DNA from: Laburnicola sp. R22_1
Taxonomy: Eukaryota; Ascomycota; Dothideomycetes; Pleosporales; Didymosphaeriaceae
Assembly (NCBI GenBank): GCA_014281115.1
Contig: JACONQ010000019.1
Span: 1-64,000 of the forward strand
Reading direction: 5' to 3'
Length of the DNA: 64,000 nt
Of the stretch, positions 30,854 to 43,035 are shown piece by piece (positions within the stretch are counted from its first letter, which is position 1; each line of letters begins with the position of its first letter). The translations under genes and the position numbers were made by a program. The notes under the pieces are model-generated. The model worked only from the letters and a program-made list of their open reading frames with translations, searched no databases and had not been told where the DNA came from.

Positions 30854-33238
30854 ACGTGTCTGTGCGCGTAACGCCCGGATTCGCGTAACGCCCCGCCTAC
30901 CAAAATTAGCCCCAACTTTAACACGCGATAACTCCACTAATATGGACCCAATCCAGGCTGCGATTAAAGAAATTAAATCGCTAGAACCAGGAGACAATTT
31001 TTTATATATAAAAATAGCAGCTAAACACGGTATTAATTGCTCTACGCTCAGCTAAAGACACTAAGGCTCTTAGGCATCTTAGAAAGCTAAGGTAATTAAC
31101 TAGCAGAAGCTTAACTCACAATAAGAGCAGAAGCTTATATAATATATTAAAGGACTTATAGAGAGACACATGCCCCCTATAAGAGAGATAATATAAAATT
31201 TTGCCTCTATAATAGCTAAAGAGGTAGTTAGTAAGAGCTAGGTTACTCGCTTTATTAACTAGCATAGTATTTATCTTATTTTGCAATAGGTAGTTGGCAT
31301 AGACAGCAATTACCACAAGGCTAATTTAGAGGATAAATATCGCCTCTACTTTTAGCTCCTATATAGCAAGATTAATTAATGTAAGAGCAGTACACGGCCT
31401 TATAGGACAAACCTCTCGGAAACAGCTAGTATAGTTAAAAGAGATAACTAAATTAAGACTATACTAAGATGAGAGATAAGGAAGGAAACTAGGGGGCCCT
31501 TACTTATATAGTGGGCGGCGTAGAGCACAGGCCTACGCGAACCACGCGCTAACACTAACTAGAAAAGGCGCCTTCTATAAGGTAAAAGACGCTATTAGGG
31601 TGTGAAAGGAAAGGTAATAGTAAATAACTAGCAGGGAGGCAGCCATAAACCGTTACAGTTAATATTAGATAGATCCTTATTATATCTATAATATAAATAA
31701 GAAAGGCTTCCTAATTAGTTTAGTTATTAGATTAAAAAGAGTATTTAGCAGGCGAATATAGGAGAAGAAGAAGGTTAGGGCATTACTCTAGAATAGTAAT
31801 CGTGCGTGGATTATACTCCTGGCATATATCTATGCTAATAGATTAGCTTTACTACTAAGCCTTATCTATAAGGCTGCTAATAAGGGCATCTAATTAGCCT
31901 AGGTAGATAATATTAAGGCAGAAGAACATAAAGTCTTCATTACCTTATTATTCTCTAGCTGGACAAATAATAATATTAGACTTGCCTAGCGTAAGTAGGT
32001 GTTTAATTGCTGCACAAAAGAAAAGACTTAATAATTATATTAACTTCTAATCCTAGATAGCCATAGCTCCTATATTACTATGGACTTTATTAACTACTGT
32101 GATTAGAATAGAATTCTTCTTATTATCCTGCCTTTCTATTTAACTTATACGCTTTAGCCACTTAATATTACTATATTTAAGCCTCTCTTAACTGCCTACT
32201 TAGAAGAACTATTAAGATACCTTTATATAAGCTAAGGCCTAGTTTCTATTAAGAAGGCTTAACTTCTTCCTACTATTTTAGAATGCGTGGAACGCCTCCT
32301 TTAAGGAATTAACTATCCTTAGCTCTTTTAAAGCAATAGGCATATTACCTTCTAATTCTAATCCTATTCTTAAAAGGTTTGCCCAGGATTAGGAATTAGG
32401 AGATAGCTCCTTATTAGGACTTAGCGATTATAACTAGAGAAAGATAAATAGGCTTCTGCGCTCTATAGTAAAGAATTAGAGTAGTAAAGATATATAGAAG
32501 CTTTATTAATCGCTCCACTATCTATCTGTTTAAAATAAGCTACTTTACTATAAGTTAGATAGGGTTAAGCAGGCGCTATTTATTAAGAAAAAGTGTAAAA
32601 AGAAGGATAAAGCTCTAAATCTTTAACAGCGTAAGAAGTACTATAGTGGAGTAGTCTTCTAGTTACTAAGGAAGGTAAGGAAGGCACATATTTGTTAATT
32701 AGTTAAGGAATAGGAGGAGAAGAAGTAGTAGCTTTAAAAAGTAGAGATAGTAGAGCTAAAGAAGGCAGCTAAGTTATATAAGAAGAAAATCTAGTAAAAA
32801 AAGCGTGCTACGTAAGAGGAGGCTAAAAAGGTAAGAAAGAAAAAGAGGGCTAAGAAGGTAGTAAAGCGCGCTTACTAAAAGGAGGCAGCCAACGCTATAA
32901 AAGCTCTATAATCTTCCTAAAAGGCTAAGAGAAAGGCCGCACAGCTATCTCTATAGAGTAGAAAGCGTTAGAAATATATAGTTAGTACTATAGCTACTAA
33001 GAAGGCTATAGGTACTATATTAGCAGTTCTACTTAAGACTATACAGCGTAGCTATAATATTAAGCTTCTAAGTAAATTTAAATAGTACAAATTAATTGTA
33101 TGCCTCTGTTTACTACTCTACTTTAAAATCTTATAATAATAACTATTATGGGTGGTTCTATAGTCTTATCTTTAGAATACTAGAAATAGTATTAGGCGGA
33201 GTATTACGCAAATCCGAGCTTTATGCGTATAGATATAT
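30854..33238 (+). mobile_element. Pogo-type DNA transposon, plus orientation, carrying a solo LTR
   Basis: Left terminus ACGTGTCTGTGCGCGTAACG; the right terminus, complement of the same with many C-to-T type changes, ends at 33238. TA flanks both ends (30852-30853, 33239-33240). The transposase begins at ATG 30942 (MDPIQAAIKEIKSLEPGDNF), a Psq-type helix-turn-helix start, and runs on the plus strand past a 278-bp insertion (31380-31657) to a Lys-rich C-terminus near 33000. Without the insertion it is 2.1 kb, the same size as its relative at 43036-45147. Heavy RIP in the right half. It abuts a tail-to-tail partner at 33241. Confidence 0.85.
31380..31657 (+). repeat. Solo LTR inserted in a pogo transposon
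   Basis: 278 bp starting TGTAAGAGCAG and ending CGTTACA (TG...CA ends), with flanking 5-bp duplications ATTAA (31375-31379) and GTTAA (31658-31662) that differ by one G/A change. It interrupts the transposase frame of the surrounding element. A diverged copy lies at 18377-18665. A solo LTR results when the two LTRs of an element recombine. The parent family (gypsy or copia) is not known. Confidence 0.75.
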
Positions 33239-33240
33239 TA

Positions 33241-35046
33241 TTGTGTTTATGCGCGTAATAATTATATTCGCGTAATATTCGCGCAACACTAAAATAGCTT
33301 ATCTAAAAATAAGGCTGTAGAGCTATATAAAATAGCTATTATTACGAGATTTTTATTTAGAGTATTATATTAAAGATTATAATTAACCTACACTACTTAT
33401 ATTTACTTAGAGGCTTAATATTGTGGCTATGCTGTGTAGTCTTAGGTAGAGCTACTAATATAGCACCTAAGGCCTTCTTAGTAGCTATAGTTTTAACTAT
33501 ACGTTTCTAACGCTTATTACTTTATATAGATGGCTGTAAGGCCTTTCTTTTACTCTTTTAGGTAGATTATAGAGCTTTTACTATATTATAAGCCTCTTTC
33601 TAGCAAGCGCGCTCTATAGCCTTCTTAGCCCTCTTCTTCTTTCTAGCTACTTTAGCTATTTTCTACACTACACGTTTCTTCTTTGCAATTTTCTTTTTAT
33701 ATAGCTTAGCTGCCTTTCTTAACTTAGCTATCTTAGCTTTTTAAAGCTTCTGCTCTTTCTTCTCTTGCTCCTTTATAGACTAACGTACGCGAGCCTCCAT
33801 AACCTTACTTAGTAACTAGAAGACTGCTTCCCTATAGTACTCTTAATATTGTTAAAAATCTAAAGGCTTGTCCTTCTTCTTATGTTTCTTCTTAGTGGCA
33901 AGAGCTTCTCTTAATCTAGCATTTTTATAGTAGAGTAGCTAAACTTTAGCTAAGATATAGTAGAGTGAGTAACTAAGCTTCTATGTGTCTTTTCTACTCT
34001 ATTACTCTATAGCTTGTATAAGGTAATCTAGCTTACGCTAGTTATCCCTACTAAGTACAAACTTAAAGCTCTCTTATAATTCCCAGTTATTATTCTATAT
34101 AGTTTTTTTAAATCTTTTAAGTATAACTTCTAAGTTAAAAGGTAATATACTAGTGGCCTTAAAAGACTTAAGGATTATCTCTTCTTTAAAGAAGCTTATC
34201 TAGGCCTTCTAGAAGAGAGGAAAGAAGTCGCCTTTCTTAATTAGGACTAGGCCTTGGCTCTTTTAGAGGTAGATTGTAAGCTTAGCTAAGTAGGCTAATA
34301 AGAGTGGCTTAAAGAGTACTATATTAAGTGGCTATAGTGTATACATTAAATAAGGGGGGAGTATAGCTAGAAGGATTCTATTCTAATTGTAGTAATTAAT
34401 AAAATTCATAGTAATATAAGATTTATGGCTATTAAGAATAAGTAATTAGTAAGATTATCGAGCTTTTGCCTTAGTGTAGCGATTAAACACCTGCTTAAGC
34501 TAGGCAAGGCTAATATTATTATTTGTCTAGCCTAAGAGTAAAGAGGAGACGTGTATGCTATACTTTCCTATTTTAATATTCTTAATCTAGCTTAATTATA
34601 TGCCGCTATTAGTAGACTAATAGATAAGACCTAGTAATAAGACTAATCTATTAGTATATATATACGGTAGGAGGGTAATTTATTTATAAAAGCCATCTTA
34701 GAGAAATACTATAACCTTCTTATTTTCCTATATTTGCCTGCTAAATACTTATTTTAATCTGCTAATAATACTAATAAAAAAGCCCTTTTTATCTATATTG
34801 TATGTGTAACGAGGCTTAATATTATATTTCTTAATTTTGTTACCTAGAAGATTAAAATACAGGCTGTATTTATCCCCTAAGTTGGCTTAGTGGTGATTGC
34901 TATCTATACTAGCTACCTATTAAGAGATAAGATAAATACTATGTTAGTTAATAAAGCGCGTAATCTAGCTCTTACTTACTAGCTTCTTAGCTATTATTAA
35001 CGCGAAATTTTATATTATCTCTCTTATAGATAGTAAGTAATGCAAT
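33241..35046 (-). mobile_element. Pogo-type transposon, minus orientation, 5' end missing
   Basis: Same family as the elements at 30854 and 43036. The 3' terminus begins at 33241 (ATTGTGTTTATGCGCGTAAT, a RIP form of ACGTGTCTGTGCGCGTAAC), separated from the neighbour only by the shared TA. On the minus strand the Lys-rich C-terminus (about 33450-33850) is followed by the DDE core (about 34300-34500) and sequence up to about 35040. The N-terminal helix-turn-helix and left terminus are missing where a dispersed GCGCG-rich repeat (35051-35125) begins. Confidence 0.75.
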
Positions 35047-35766
35047 ATAAGCCCTTATTAGGAAAAATTTTAAGTGCGCGTGTACACCTATAGTATCTAG
35101 GCGGCTTTACGTATACTTGCGCACTAAAAGCGCTCTAAGTGTACCTATAATACTACTTTTTTTTTAGCGTGCGCATGCGTAAGGTTATGTAAGGATGCGC
35201 ACCTATGCTGCTAGTGCACCTAGGGCACCTAGGGCACCTATGGCACCTATGCTATTAAAATAATACTAATTAGTTAGTAAATACAGCTCTTTAATTGGCT
35301 AGAATTTAAAAAAATGCTTAGTAAGCTACCTAGTAAGCTGCTTAGTAAGCTTTTAAAAAAAGATTTCTTAAAGTATAAAGTTAAATTCTTTTACTAGATA
35401 GTAATTACTAGTTAATATAATAGTACTAATTACTAGCGTGTTATATAAAACTTCTACCTAACCCTAAATTCTAAGTTTTATAGGTTTAAAAATAGAACAA
35501 ATATAGTTTTATAATTATTCAAAAGAATTAGATTAGGCGAGAATTAGTGACTTAGTAAAAACACTATTTTTAAAAGTATAAACTTTAATAACTTTTTAAC
35601 TACTTTATTTTTATTAAAACCTTTTTAAAATTTTATATACTATATTATTAGTTCTATATGTTTATATAATATTCTTACGTAATATATATAATAACTAGCA
35701 AAATAAAGAGTTTTTTATTAATTACTAACTAATTATATAATAAAAATGGTATTTTTAAATTAAATA
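35047..35766. repeat. AT-rich relic with dispersed GCACC-rich repeat
   Basis: 35051-35125 repeats 16927-16995. Around 35200-35255 the motif GGCACCTA recurs five or six times in near tandem. The remainder (35260-35766) is AT-rich, without coding content. Confidence 0.5.
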
Positions 35767-36700
35767 ACGTATTCTATTAGTGAGCCGGCCATATTAGTAA
35801 GCCGGCCACCTTTTCTTGGCACGACTAACTTATATTATGACTCTTTAATTTTATTGCTATTAAATAAAAAGCCTACGTATATTATGCTTATATTTAATTT
35901 AGAAGATATCTCTATATCTTTTTTATATATTCGCGTGTTGTGTCTAGTCCCCTTATAGTTTTTATAGCGCTGTAGAGCTAGTTGGGCGCTTTTTTAATTA
36001 CTACTACTATAAGCCTTCTTTAATTGCTAAGGCGCCTATAACGCCTTAGTAGCTACCTACGCTACTATAGTCCTATACTCTATAGTTTTACTCTGCTAGA
36101 TTCGCTTTCTTTTGCGTAATTTCCGCTTAGTTATTACTACTAATTGCTTTTTAAGCTTATGGACGCAGGCGGTTTAAAGAGCGTTTTAATATAGTATAAG
36201 TTTATTACCTTTTATAAGCTAAGAGAAGCCAGCCTAAGCTATAATAGGCGATTAAGTAAAGAAGTCGCTTACTAGCTTTAACTAGGATCTAAACTTATAT
36301 ATATTGCTTAGTGTTTTTATTTGCCATAGTGTCTTCTATAGTAGGGATGCTAGTAGGGTACGCAGTTATACTTTAAGGCGATTTAATACTACCTGCGCGT
36401 TAATAGAGATAAGGCCTAATGCCTTAAAGGCCTTATAATAGTTCTTCTCTATAAATATATTAAAAAACGCGTCTTTAAAGGCTAGGAGGAAGCCTTTCTT
36501 ATTAATATAGAAGACGCGCCTGCGTACTAAGTCTCTAATACGCTAAGAGTACTTGCGCTTTAATAGCGAGAAGCAGACTATATTAAGTGGCTAGAGGACG
36601 TGCGATGAGTAAGGTGGCATATAGAGGGTAACAATCTTATTATTAGATTTAAGCACTATTTAAGCTTATTGAGATGGGGGGTCTAATAGATAAGATGGAT
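35767..36700 (-). mobile_element. Fot1-type transposase C-terminal fragment with its terminal repeat
   Basis: The terminus ACGTATTCTATTAGTGAGCC, preceded by TA, is followed by a second GCCGGCC box. On the minus strand from about 36640 down to 36050 the Fot1 catalytic-core end can be read (IVTLYMPPYSSHVL, then PLNIVCFSLLKRKYS and LLAFKDAFFN), followed by a basic C-terminus. The upstream two thirds are missing, cut by the copia element that begins near 36700. Confidence 0.7.
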
Positions 36701-39700
36701 AAACAGTTATAATGTGTTCGTGACCTGTTTGCTCGAGGTCTAATTTAGAGAGTAGAGTCGACTACGTGCCCTTATTTGGCAATATGGCTCTAATTTAACA
36801 TACCTCCTTAGCTTAGGCTTATTCTTAAGCTAGACTCCTTATAGCCGTCCTTTATTCTAGAGTAATAGTCTCTATCCTTTATTCTAGCTTGTTAATTTAT
36901 ACCTCCTTTCTGTTAAGATCCTCTGCCATATTAACAAGTCCTAGTTAATCTAGAAATTTACTCTATTTATTAATAGGAAGGGCCTTTATAAGCCTATTAG
37001 CTATTATTTCGTTCGACTAAGTGTAGATAACTCTAATCCTTCCTTGCGCTACCTCTTACCTTAACTAATAGTTATAAATATTCACATGGCGAAGTTTAGT
37101 ATTAAGCTGCGCAGTCTTCTTAGTAACAAGCTATATTGTCTGCTAGTTATCGCACTTAATAGTAATTGTTTAATCCGCGAGCTTAACCTAGAGCTTATTA
37201 AGTAGGCGTAATGTAAATAGTGTCTCCTTAGCTACCTATAAGAGAGCTAGTAGCTCGGCTTTAGTGGTAGATATAGTAACAGTATCTTACTTGCTTACTT
37301 TTTATATAATTAGCCTACTAAATAGTTTAATAATATATTCTTAAGAATTCTTTTAGTCTAGTGTATTGTCCGTAAATAAGGCATTGCTTGCTACCTTAAA
37401 ACTATCTTTTCTACCTAGTTGTAACGCCCTTATGTGCGTTTCTTAGAGGTATAGTTGGACTTAATTAGCGGCATCTTAATATTGGCTGCTAGGATTAGTA
37501 AGAAATTGTGCTAATTAGAAGGACGCGAAAGCAGTGTCTGACTAGGTAGTAATTGCGGCGAATAGAATTAATTTAACCTTGCGTTAGTATCTATTAATCT
37601 TAAATAAACTAGCGAAGTCTAATTATAGAGTAAGCTTAATACTACTTATTAGGGTATTATGTCTAAGGCTTTGATTATTAACTAGCCTGGCAATCTTGTT
37701 AATATATAACGCTTGTAAGAGTCAGATCTTTCGCTACGTGTAGTTTCTAAGAATCTCGACCCTTAGAAACTATTAGAGATCTTTTCCTCCTGTAAGGGTG
37801 TACTTTTCTTATAGCTGCCTAATAACTAGCTTAGCCTAGGGTTTATTCTCCTATTTATAGGCAATAATAATATTATCTACGTAGAAGAAGATAATTACGC
37901 CTTATTTAATTATATAGTAAGGTTTATAGGATATACTAACAAGGCCTAAGCCTCGTAGTGTTAAAGTAAACTCTCTTTGCTAAAGTAGTAATAAGATCCA
38001 GAGTCTATATAGCGCCTTATTAAGCTTTAGAATTATTCTAGGTTTATTATAGCCTTGTGGCATCCTTATATATATATTTTAGTTAATCTTTGCGTAAATA
38101 AAGGCATTCGTAATATTATATTAAAGGAGCTCTAGGTCGAATTGTGCCGCAATTATCATAAGTATACAAAATAATTATCTGGCCAATATTATCGCATATA
38201 TATCTTATAACGTAATATTTCTCTATTAATTATTATAAATAATAAGACGTGCTTTGCACTTCTTAAGTTAATAATATTTATTAAACTTCTAGGTGTATAA
38301 TTATATATAGTTAAGAATCTATTCTCTAGTTAGCTTAATTATTTTAGCTAGTATCTCGGTTTAGGATCTTATGTCCTAGTAACTATTTAGGTGCTGTTTC
38401 TTAGCTTCCTTAAACATATCACATAGTAGATATTCTTTAAGCTTATTATATTAGGAAGGTGGCATAGGTAACTAGCTTCTATATAGCTTTAATCCTTTAA
38501 AGAGCAATCTTTTTAACTGCGCCTTATTTAATATTTTCCTATTAAAGTTCCCTGCGTTTTCCGCTTTAGTGCCAGCTATAAATACTGCGGCCTATAGGCA
38601 TATTGTTAATAATAAGGGTTAGTAGTCTTTTTCTTTATCTTTCTCTACTAGTAATTGTGTAAAAAGTGTCACTAGTAGTAGTGTAATTAGTAGAGTGGGA
38701 TAAGTATAGTTTACTTTCCTACCTTATTAATATTTAGACTAGTCTTTATCCTATAAGTTGTCTCGAATTATCTTATCTTTATAAAATAATTCTATCTCTA
38801 GTTTAGCTAGTTTAGCTCTAAATAGTAGTTTACCCAATCGGACCCATACGTCGATTTCTTTAAGGGTATTGTACATAAGGTTATCTATAAGGTCCTTTGT
38901 CTTTTTACTAAAGATGCTATTTTTATTAAATATTATATTCTGGGTGCTAATTACTTTCCTAAGTAAGAGTATCCATATTTAAAAGATGTTAGAGGATTAG
39001 TATCCTACTAGATATCTAATCCACATCTTCGGGTTAAGGTATTATAGCCTACTCTTGCCATAGTAGGTATTATCTATTATTACAAAAGCTTTGCATCTAT
39101 ATACCTTAAGATAGGTTTAATTTGGCTTTTATAGTGCTATATAACTACTCTATTCTAAAAGGCTACTATTATAAAGAAGACTTTATATAGTGTTCTCTAG
39201 TAATTTGCATAGTTTGGCGTTTAATTATAAAAGTAGATAGCTAACTAGGTAATCTCTAGCCATATCTCTTATAGTAGGTTGGCATTAAGTTATATTGTCC
39301 GGGCTTTGTCTTTTATTACACTCTCTAAGCGTTTAGCTTCCCTATTCTATACTTATATATTAGGTGCTAAAGGCTTAATTGTAATCCCTTAGGCTATGCA
39401 CTAGTAATTAACTTCTAGTTTAACTGTGAATATTTTGTTGTTTGCTTTAATTACCTTAACTAAAAGGTTAAATTAGTTCTTAATAAACGTTATAAAAGTG
39501 GCTAAAGTTTAGATAATAGATTAAGCTGTGCAGTTATCCTTAAAGTAAAAATTTCACATTAGTCCTAAGTATTAATTAGTAATTAGCATTTGGCTCTTCT
39601 CTTTTATTAAGCTGCTATCCTTATAGCTATAAAAGTCTATTGTGACTCGTTCTCCTAGTCCTTTATTAATAGGTCGTGGTGTTTAGCGGATTAACCTCTT

Positions 39701-41590
39701 AGATTTAGCTCGTCTGTAGGCGTCGCACTATACTGTGGTAATGCCTTTAATCCGCACCCCCTTAGATTACTGCACTAGGTGCTTAAGAGCACTAGGGCCT
39801 AGATGCCCTAGTCGCTTATGCTATTATAATGCGTCTGCTTTTTGCAGGAATCTCTTAGTGTGTAAGGTAATTCTATAGGTGTAGAAGGTTGCCTATTCTA
39901 TTAGTTCTAGTTAGTATTCTAGAACCTATTAGTTGTAGAGCTCTTGCAGTTTAGTAATAACTATGTTGTCTACTCGCTTTAGGCTTGTGGGTTCTAATTT
40001 AGTATTTTACTATAGCCCTTAACGCCATAGTATTCTAAAAAATACTAGATTGCATAGAAGGTCTGGGCAATAGGCCATATTATTAAGGCGTAGTATTTGC
40101 CGTCTAGTTGGGCCCTTTAGTTTAAGGTAAACTGTGCTATATCCTTTAACCTATATTTGTGTATTTCTAGCCCATATAAAGTCTCTAGGCGATAGAGGGC
40201 AAAATAAGACGAATCGATTAAGGTCGTTCGCAATATGGCAAGTAGTGCCTAAATTAAGGATTGAGGAGTATTATAGTGGGTAGCTCGTAGAATCAGATTA
40301 ATATAATGCCGCATTAAAGCTAACTTAGATAGTGGAAATTTTTCGTCTATCTAGTTAATTATTATTAATCTTAGGAGTAGAGGTATATAAATTCTTAATT
40401 TGTAAGGTTTAAGATCTTAGTCTCTTTACCTTTCTTATTTCCTCTTATAAATCTAAATTATTTCTAATTCTATATTATACTATGTCTGTAAAGTCAGGTT
40501 GTAGTCTAAACTACTCTAGTGTATATTTTAGATATGCGTAGAAGTAGTCTTTTAGACTATGCCTTTATCTATAAGTAGGGTATTTTCTACCTTTAACTAC
40601 TGTTGTATTCTCTATTAAGGACTGCTTAGATATAGTACTTTAACCAAAGAATTATTTTTGTTAAGATCTCCCCTATCTATGTTAGTTATTTGTAGAAGAT
40701 AGCGCGTCTTTAGTAGCGTAAGAGGCGTCCCTATTAGTGCCTAGAGTGGATACACTACTAGTAGTAAGAGATAGCTTACTAGTAGTAAAGGCGCCCCTAT
40801 ACTGTTTACTCTTAATTAGGTAGAATATTACTATATATTCTTAGAAGCGTTTTATTATCTCCTTTCTTGTTATATCTATGTCTTAGCGTCTAGTTTCTTA
40901 AAAGGACACGCCCTAGATAGGGGCAGCCTTTATAATTGCAGTTAGAAAGTTCTTTATAGTATTATGGATTAATTATACTTTGGCGACATTCTTTGTCTCT
41001 ACTTCTATAGCCGTCTAATTATACTGAGTTAGTTAGGTATCCTAGTTTAAGGGTTGTCTTATTGGCTTAAAAGCCTATAGGTATTATACTCTTACTCTAT
41101 CTCGCTCGTCTTCCTTATTAACGCCTACTATCTGCGTTAGAAATTTTATCCATTGCTAGATCTATTCTCTAGGCTTATAGTAGTTACGTTATAGGTGTTG
41201 CGATATAGTTAATTAAATATAGATAACTACTTTCTTAAGACTTATTCTCTCCTCTTAGTATTCCTTATTCTTAATCTTATAGTTCTTAAGCTATATCTAA
41301 TAGAACTTAATATCCTCCTTATATATCTTAAGGCCTAAGTTTAATAGCTCTAATAGGCGCGTTAAAGAGTTTTATTAATTGTTGTTATTTACACGAATAA
41401 TTGGCTAGTAACTCGCTATTTCTAGCGGCGATGGCGGTGTCGGCTTTTCGCGTGAGAGTTTGGCTCTATCTGGATTGATAATAGACCATATATCTATTGG
41501 CTCGCATCGCGCTTTTAGCTACTATAGTCATAGTGTATAGTTAGTGTAATTAGTTAATATAATTATTAAGTCGCGGAGTGTTAACAGCAA
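36701..41590 (-). mobile_element. Second Ty1-copia retrotransposon, minus strand, RIP-degraded
   Basis: Read on the minus strand: a gag-like start near 41528 (MTIVAKSAMRANRYM), integrase and linker regions, reverse transcriptase with YVDN at 37883-37872, and RNase H (SKQDTVTISTTKAELLAL) near 37300-37200. A polypurine stretch AAGCTAAGGAGG then precedes a TGTTAAATTAG putative LTR start at about 36797. It is related to the copia at 9444 but a different family. I could not match a 5' LTR near 41590, so LTR boundaries are open. Stops are dense throughout. Confidence 0.7.
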
Positions 41591-41592
41591 TA

Positions 41593-43033
41593 ACGTACTT
41601 TGCACTCGAGTCGATTATTCTATCGAGTCGATTACTTTGCCAAGACTCTACTAAAACGTACTATTAGTAATAGTACAACGCGATGCCTTAACTACACAAT
41701 AAACTACTAGCGTTAAAAGAAGCGCGTATATAGCTTGTAATCTAGGCTATTAAACAAGATGCGACACTCTCTTAGCAACACGCTGTAGCCCTCTATAACG
41801 TCTCTTAAAGTACACTTAGTAACCAACGCGCTAAAAAGACGTTTAGATGCAACTGCGTACTCAACAAAATAAGACTTACTATAAGAGAGGAGCAGGTGAT
41901 TGTGCAGCATATACTTAACCTAGACGCGCGAGAATTTCCGCCCTAGCTTAATGCCATAAAAGATATGGCCGATTCTTTACTAGCTACACGCCACTATAAG
42001 CTAGTTGGCTAAAGGTAGCCTTATAACTTTGTTAAGCGCTAGCTAAAGCTTCAAGTTAAGTTTAATCGAAAGTACGACTATAAGAGAGCCCTCTAGGAGG
42101 ATTCTAAGATAATACAAGACTAGTTCCGGCTTGTGGAGAATATAAAGGCCAAGTATAGTATTCTAGATAAGGACACCTATAATTTCGACAAGTCTGGCTT
42201 TATAATAGGCATAATATTAACTAGAGTAGTAGTTATAGGCTCTAAGCGTTAAGGACAGCTAAAGTAGGTATAGTAGGGCAATAGGGAGTGGACAATAGTT
42301 ATCTAAGGCATTAACGCAATAGGGTGGTAGATCCCACCCTTTATTATCTTTGGGGGCAAGCACTACCTCTTCGCCTAATATAAAAAGAAGGATCTACCTT
42401 ATAATTAGGTTATTGCAGTCTCTAAGAACGGTTAGATAATAAATAAGCTTAGTCTGCAATAGCTAAAGCACTTTAATAAGTATACAAAGAGGCGTACTAC
42501 TAGTAGAGCATATTTACTTATTATTAATAGCCACAAAAGTTATAACTCGCTTAAATTTCAGAATTACTATAAAAAGAGTAATATTATTACTCTCTATATG
42601 CCTTTATATTCGTCGCACCTCTTATAGCCACTTAATATAGGTTATTTTACGCTGTTAAAAAAGGCGTATGAGCGCTAAGCCGAGAATTTAATACGCAACC
42701 ACATTACGCACATTACTAAAATCAAGTTCCTACCTTACTTTATTGCTGCTTTTAAGGCTTTAATTACTAAAAGTAATATTAAAGGAGGCTTTCGAGGTGC
42801 TGGCCTAGTGCCCCACGACTCAGAAGTTATAATATCGCAGCTTAACGTCCGCCTGCATATGCCTCCACTTTGTACTATTCGCAATAGTATATAGGAGTCG
42901 TAAACTCTACGAAATAGTATAGAACTTAGGTCGCAATTAACGCTAATTAAGTAGAGGATTTAAAGGCATATAGATAGTTCCCTAACTTATATAGTTAAGG
43001 CGGTAGAAAAGCTCGTTAAAGGCGCCAAGCTAA
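41593..43033 (+). mobile_element. Fot1-type DNA transposon, 5' part
   Basis: Terminus ACGTACTTTGCACTCGAGTC preceded by TA (41591-41592). The transposase starts near ATG 41681 on the plus strand. Recognisable are the CENP-B-type region (about 41930-42170, with FNRKYDYKRAL and WFRLVENIKAKY), YNFDKSGF (42180-42203; DETGF in active elements, so the first catalytic Asp is followed by a changed residue), the IINSHKSYNS block and LYMPLYSSHLL. The frame fades at about 42900, where another pogo element is inserted; no 3' terminus was found beyond it. The 3' end of the same family lies at 28634. Confidence 0.8.
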
Positions 43034-43035
43034 TA

